The notes under the pieces are model-generated. The model was not told the origin of the DNA and ran no database searches. It worked only from the letters and a program-made list of their open reading frames with translations. 64,000 bases of DNA from Rhynchosporium graminicola (Eukaryota > Ascomycota > Leotiomycetes > Helotiales > Ploettnerulaceae), in contig FJUW01000062.1 of NCBI GenBank assembly GCA_900074885.1, forward strand, positions 459,394 through 523,393. Direction: 5' to 3'. Positions 59,640 through 64,000 of the stretch are shown here, piece after piece. Position 1 is the first letter of the stretch. Every line of letters begins with the position of its first letter. The translations under genes and the position numbers were made by a program.

Positions 59640-61388
59640 TTTCACTAGCTTATATAATCTAAGCGGTATATATAACCTTAGAATATAATACTATCCCTTT
59701 TCTATATTAGTATAGTTCTTATACTTCTTTATTATAAGAGATATTAACTCTCTAGTTAATTCTTCTTCTTTATTAATCTTAATATATTATTCTTCTATTA
59801 TAAGAAAGTAAAAGAGCGTATTATATTTATAGTATATATAGAAAAGGTATAGTATAAAAGTAAGGCAGGCTTTATTAGTAGCTAAAGATCACTTTAAGAT
59901 ATTAGAAGATGAAGAATTGAAGTAATCTCTGAATATTAATTATAGAGAGCGTTATCTCTTCAGAAGGAAGAGAGAAAGCTTACTTTAAATATATAAGGAG
60001 ATCATATAAGTATATATTAAGCTATATAAGTAATTAGATATAACGTAACTATATATAATAAATGAAAGTATATAATATACTCCTTATAGTTATAAGGGTT
60101 AAGCCCTTGGGTTATAGTGCTGGTATTACTAGTACGACTCACTGACTAAGGCTCGATTAAGCCTTAGTACTACGTACTTTTCCTTACGGCTTCCGGTTAG
60201 ATTCGTACTCTCTTCTTATCGAACTTATTAAATACTACTATAAACTCTTATATATATATTATTTACTTATAATATTAAGTTCGATCTAAATAAATAGAGT
60301 TAAATACTCCCGATTAGTCTATACTAGAGGGCGCTACGATATTAGCGCTAAATACTAACTCGTAAGCGGAACGTATAATAACTTAAGCGGAACTAGTATA
60401 AGCTATAAATAAGATATACTAGCGCTAATAACTAATAGAGACTAAGCTAGCCCTAGCGCGGTTTACCTAATAAGAAGCGGAGAGATATTAGTAATAGAGC
60501 TAATAAGAGCCCGAATAATAATAGAAAGGATATACGACTAATTTACTAATAAAAGCTCTAATCGAGTTAATTATATTAATACCTTACTCTAACTCTAATA
60601 AAGAAGAGTTAGCTCTTATAAGTTAGAAGCCGCTATCCTAGGATAATAAAGCAGATACTTTCTAGGATTATTTACTTAAGATTAAGAGCTCTTATTAAGT
60701 TTATTCCGTATTAAAACTAATACTATTTACTAATTATTACTAAGATATTATTTATAATACTCTTCCCTCTCGAGAACGAATTCGAATATAGTATTTTTAA
60801 GAGAAAAGAGATATAATAAAAGATAAAGCTCCTGAGTATTTCTTCGCGCGACTCGAGGAGGTCTTCGCAGATAGTAATAAATAAGCTAAAGTATTAGAAT
60901 GACTATCGAATCTTAAGTACTCTATAAGATAACTTTAGTATAGATACTAGCTAGAATTCGATAGACTTCTACTTAGTATAAGCAGGGAAAGCTAAAAGGA
61001 TAATATAAAAATTAGTTACTTAAAGAATATCTTCTTAAACTCTAACTGAATATATATAGCTTCTATAGTTAAGATAGTAGACTACTACTAGTTCTTAAGG
61101 GAAGTAGAATATATTATTATAAACCTCGAGAAGATAAACTAATTCAAATTAGCTAATAAGAAGTAGAGAGAGAGAAATAAGAACTTTAGATTAAACGTAA
61201 TATTTAGCTTATATATAGTAAGTTCTTCCTTAATATATAGAGTAAATACTAATAAGAATACTATAATAGCTTTAATATTTATTAAAGGAAGCTATATAGA
61301 TAATAAAGAATATCATAAGAATATAAGAGGTAAATAGAGAGCTAAATAGATCGACGAAGCGGAAAGAGAATATCGCTATAAGAAAAGA

Positions 61389-61436
61389 CTCTATTACTAA
61401 TATAGAATAGCCGGATATCGTATCCGCGATTATACC
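61389..61436 (+). pseudogene. fossil CCHC zinc knuckle of gag
   Basis: Codons at 61392, 61401, 61416 and 61431 occupy the Cys, Cys, His and Cys positions by spacing and are all TAT (Tyr) now. A stop lies inside. Each is explained by a single C:G to T:A change from a usual ligand codon. Confidence 0.6.
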
Positions 61437-61596
61437 TATAGCGTAGCTATAAAGCTTACGACTATTAGCTCGGTCGAGTCAGGCTTACTACTAGAGGATA
61501 ATAATAAGTATAGGAATTCTAACGAAGAAAAGTCGAGAAAAGACTAGCTCTCGCTCAAAATCAGAAGATAAGAGAGAAAGGAGTATTAGTAAAAAG

Positions 61597-61790
61597 TATT
61601 ACAGGGCGAGTGCAAAGTGTGCAGTATAAACAGTATCTTTGATTAATAGGAAGAATTAGCTGAAGAGCGGAGGAGAATTCTTCCTTAATAGAAAAGGAGA
61701 GGATATAGTGCTACTGCTACTAGTACCTTAGCAGTAGCGGTCAGCGAGATACTAAGCGTCGAGTATCTATCCCGGGTGTAACCTGTTATA
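61597..61790 (-). repeat. LTR copy A (194 bases)
   Basis: It begins TATTACAGGGCGAG and ends CCTGTTATA on the plus strand; the expected TG/CA termini appear to have decayed to TA/TA. It is nearly the same as copy B, and the differences are almost all transitions. Confidence 0.85.
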
Positions 61791-62930
61791 TTACCCCCCC
61801 CTTTAAACTAATCCCCCTCTAAAAATTATTCTATAGCTATTATCTCGCAAAGGCCTACTCGGCCTTACTATATTCGATATCCTTACGGCACTCACGCGAA
61901 CTACTACCTTTCCCTTCGTATTATCCTGCTCCGCAGAAGAGTTAGAGGATACTAATAATAATCGACTACGTGAGGCTTAGTAGTAGTATTAGCTTATCTA
62001 ATACTTACTAGAGCTATACCTTATGTATTTTCCTATATCCCTCTATTCCTAACGTTTCTCACGGGAGACTAGTACTACTTTCGCAGCTGCTATATAACCG
62101 GTTTCCTAGTCTATTGTATTATCCTTTTCATAGGTAGTCTTACTGCTCGAACTATTGCTATTACTATTACTATTCGTATATACTAGGCCGAATTAATTTC
62201 CTAAAGATAGGAGTAATCGTAAGAAACCTTCGTAAGTCGTTAGCAGAACCGTCTGCTTATCGACTTATTATCTAGTATATTTATTTAAACTACTTACTAA
62301 AGTAGTTATCTTCGTATTATCTAGCTAGGAGTCTGCTCCGGCTTAGAAGAGCGCTCGTTCGAATTATAATAAGTATACTACTATTATTATTATTCCTTAT
62401 TAGAACCCGATTAACTTTTATTTTACTCTCTTAACCTTATTCGGATCGTTATAGATCTTACTAAGGTAGAGGACTAGCTCGAGGGGGTCCTAGTTTCTAT
62501 TCGTTTCTACTTTTTATATATAGGGAAGTACTAACCCTTAAACCTTAGGAGAGAGAGAAGTATAGATAAAAAAGGTCTAGGCCTCTATATTACTAATCGC
62601 ACTCCTATTAATCCTAAGCTTCGATTCTATTACTATTAACTATATATTCTACTCTTTCGATCGACCGGAGAACCTATTAGAAGGAGGGAGGACTTAACGT
62701 ATCTTTCCTGCTATTACTACTAGTATTATTACTTCTAGTCGTATTTGGAGATCCTCTACTTACTTTTAGAGAACCTCTATAATCGATAGTAGCTAGGCTT
62801 CGCGTTAGGTAATCGACTCGGCTTATTAGGTATATTATAAATCTATTTCAAAATTTTGATTAGTTACGAGACTCTCGACGTTAATCCTTTGCTTTACTTT
62901 ACTTTGCTTTATTTTATAAGCTAATTCTAA

Positions 62931-63124
62931 TATCACGGGGCGAGTATAAAGTATATAGTATAAATAGTATCTTTAATTAATAAGAAGAATTAGATGAAGA
63001 GCGAAGGAGAATTCTTCCTTAATAGAAAAGGAGAGGATACGGTACTACTGCTACTAGTGCCTTAATAGTAGCAGTTAGCGAGATGCTAAGCGTCGAGTAT
63101 CTATCCCGGGTGTAACCCGTTATA
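62931..63124 (-). repeat. LTR copy B (194 bases)
   Basis: It begins TATCACGGGGCGAG and ends CCCGTTATA. It is the same length as copy A with about twenty transition differences, consistent with RIP acting separately on each copy. Confidence 0.85.
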
Positions 63125-63203
63125 AAAAGATAGAGTAAATTCAAGAAAGTTATAAATAGAAACCTTATATATATAGATATAGTCCTTTAAAATACTTTCG
63201 GAA

Positions 63204-64000
63204 TGTTGGATTTGTAACCAGTACCTTGGTCAGTTCTGCCTGCATTAGCATACACACCCTGTACCTTGTCAGTACATAGTCTTAGTACCTAGTTCAGTAC
63301 CTTGCCCATATACCTTATTGTACCTGGCACCTATACCCTGTACCTTATCAACAGCCTGTACCCTGTATACTCTATTAGAGTTACTATGAAGGTTCTCGAT
63401 AGAGTTCTACTACTCTCTAGTACGCATATCGTACTTCTAGAGGTTTCTACTGACGTACTACTAACGTAGTATAATTCTACGGTATACGTATCTTCTTCTA
63501 TAGAGTTCTGTATTACGTAGTATAGAATATTCTAGAGAGCTCACATAGCTATATAAGTAGCTAGAATCTCTCCTATAGTTAGCTCTCTTCAAGTAAGCAA
63601 ACAAAGCAAGTCAAATTAATCACCTATTATTCTATTATTCTGACCTTCGGCTGATTTCCACCCTTAATTTTCATATAGTAGTAATTCACTTAGTGAAATC
63701 AGCTAATCAGACGCTTCCTCCTTCGATCGATCTCGCCTAAACCAGCTTCCGTTACTCCTTACCGATAAAGGAGCTTCCTGATAGGGCGTACTTAGTCGTT
63801 TTCAAGCGACTTCTCGCCTAAGAGCTAGTAAGCTAACCCCTTTAAGCCCTACTAACACGGCTATAGCGAATCAGACTCGTAGCCCTTGACCCTAAGACGA
63901 AGTTACGGGGAAATCATAACTTATAAACTCTCGAAGCCTTTAGAAGTAGAGACGACCTAGTGACCCTAGGTACGAAAGCTAAGATCTTATTCCGGGGTGC
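63204..64000 (+). mobile_element. probable start of another LTR retroelement, cut by window end
   Basis: TGTTGGATTTGTAACC at 63204 resembles the 5' end of copia-type LTRs. It is followed by an array of loosely repeated CCTGTACCTTG-like words (63225-63370), a TATA-like CTATATAAGTAG at about 63549, and a TCTTCAAGTAAGCAAAC stretch typical of LTR transcription starts. The 3' LTR border and interior cannot be fixed, because the window ends. Confidence 0.4.

Larger units (their letters stand above)
61597..63124 (-). mobile_element. short nested LTR element, 1528 bases, with target-site duplication
   Basis: Two 194-base direct repeats at 61597-61790 and 62931-63124 flank 1140 bases. The five bases outside each end are identical (AAAAG at 61592-61596 and 63125-63129), as expected for an LTR element target-site duplication. 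A run of eight C's just inside the left repeat (61794-61801, AAAGGGGGGGG on the minus strand) looks like a polypurine tract, so the element probably points along the minus strand. The interior is too short for gag-pol, and I see no coding sequence, so it is a non-autonomous or deleted copy. Confidence 0.8.
59640..63203 (+). mobile_element. RIP-degraded LTR retrotransposon with gag remnants
   Basis: The sequence is strongly AT- and TpA-rich with stops in all frames. On the plus strand, 60822-60890 still reads as a gag-like stretch (APEYFFARLEEVFADSN), followed by fragments separated by stops. At 61392-61433 four TAT codons sit at the exact CX2CX4HX4C spacing of a retroviral-type zinc knuckle. 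An LTR-like segment may begin near 60080. The element is interrupted by the nested insertion at 61597-63124 and continues beyond it. Copia versus gypsy class is not settled. Confidence 0.7.

Overview
The window reads as nuclear DNA of a filamentous ascomycete (Pezizomycotina, most likely Leotiomycetes; the class is an inference). Genes are broken by short GT-AG introns of about 50-160 bases with CTRAY-type branch sites. Several families are fungal or typical of this group: a Ppc89/Cep57-type spindle pole body protein, a Ral2-like kelch/BTB protein, DUF1769, a Bud27/URI protein with DUF3835, and a Kex2-processed repeat protein. The last 4.4 kb is AT-rich retroelement DNA whose decay is almost entirely C:G to T:A, as expected from repeat-induced point mutation (RIP).

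Layout. 0.9-10 kb: an F-box protein, a secreted GH78 alpha-L-rhamnosidase, a small DUF4267-like membrane protein and a cysteine-rich surface protein with a hydrophobic tail. 10.7-14.2 kb: a decayed gene and an intact six-exon short tyrosinase/catechol oxidase. 14.2-23.5 kb is gene-poor and holds a PPxY-bearing membrane protein and a clear amidase pseudogene. 23.5-33 kb: a glutamate-rich repeat protein, a probable tRNA gene, a secreted precursor with four near-identical Kex2-flanked repeats (the most interesting gene here), and a minus-strand series of small single-span membrane proteins. 33.4-36.6 kb: a ten-exon GH43 exo-beta-1,3-galactanase and a PTR2-type transporter relic. 37.5-57.8 kb is the conserved core: Ppc89-like and URI-like genes in divergent orientation, an MFS drug/polyamine-type transporter, the Ral2-like protein, DUF1769 and an FBXO31-like F-box protein. 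59.6-64 kb: RIP-degraded retrotransposons, including a 1.5-kb LTR element with matching 5-base target-site duplications nested in an older gag-bearing element.

Functional themes. GH78 and GH43_24 enzymes would act on rhamnose- and galactan-bearing plant side chains. The core block serves spindle pole body function, transcription/translation assembly, Ras-type signalling and ubiquitin ligase targeting. The repeat precursor has no recognisable UstYa-type partner in the window; a tyrosinase lies about 12 kb away, but any link is speculative. Exon models were built by hand from reading frame, splice signals and phase and need transcript confirmation.
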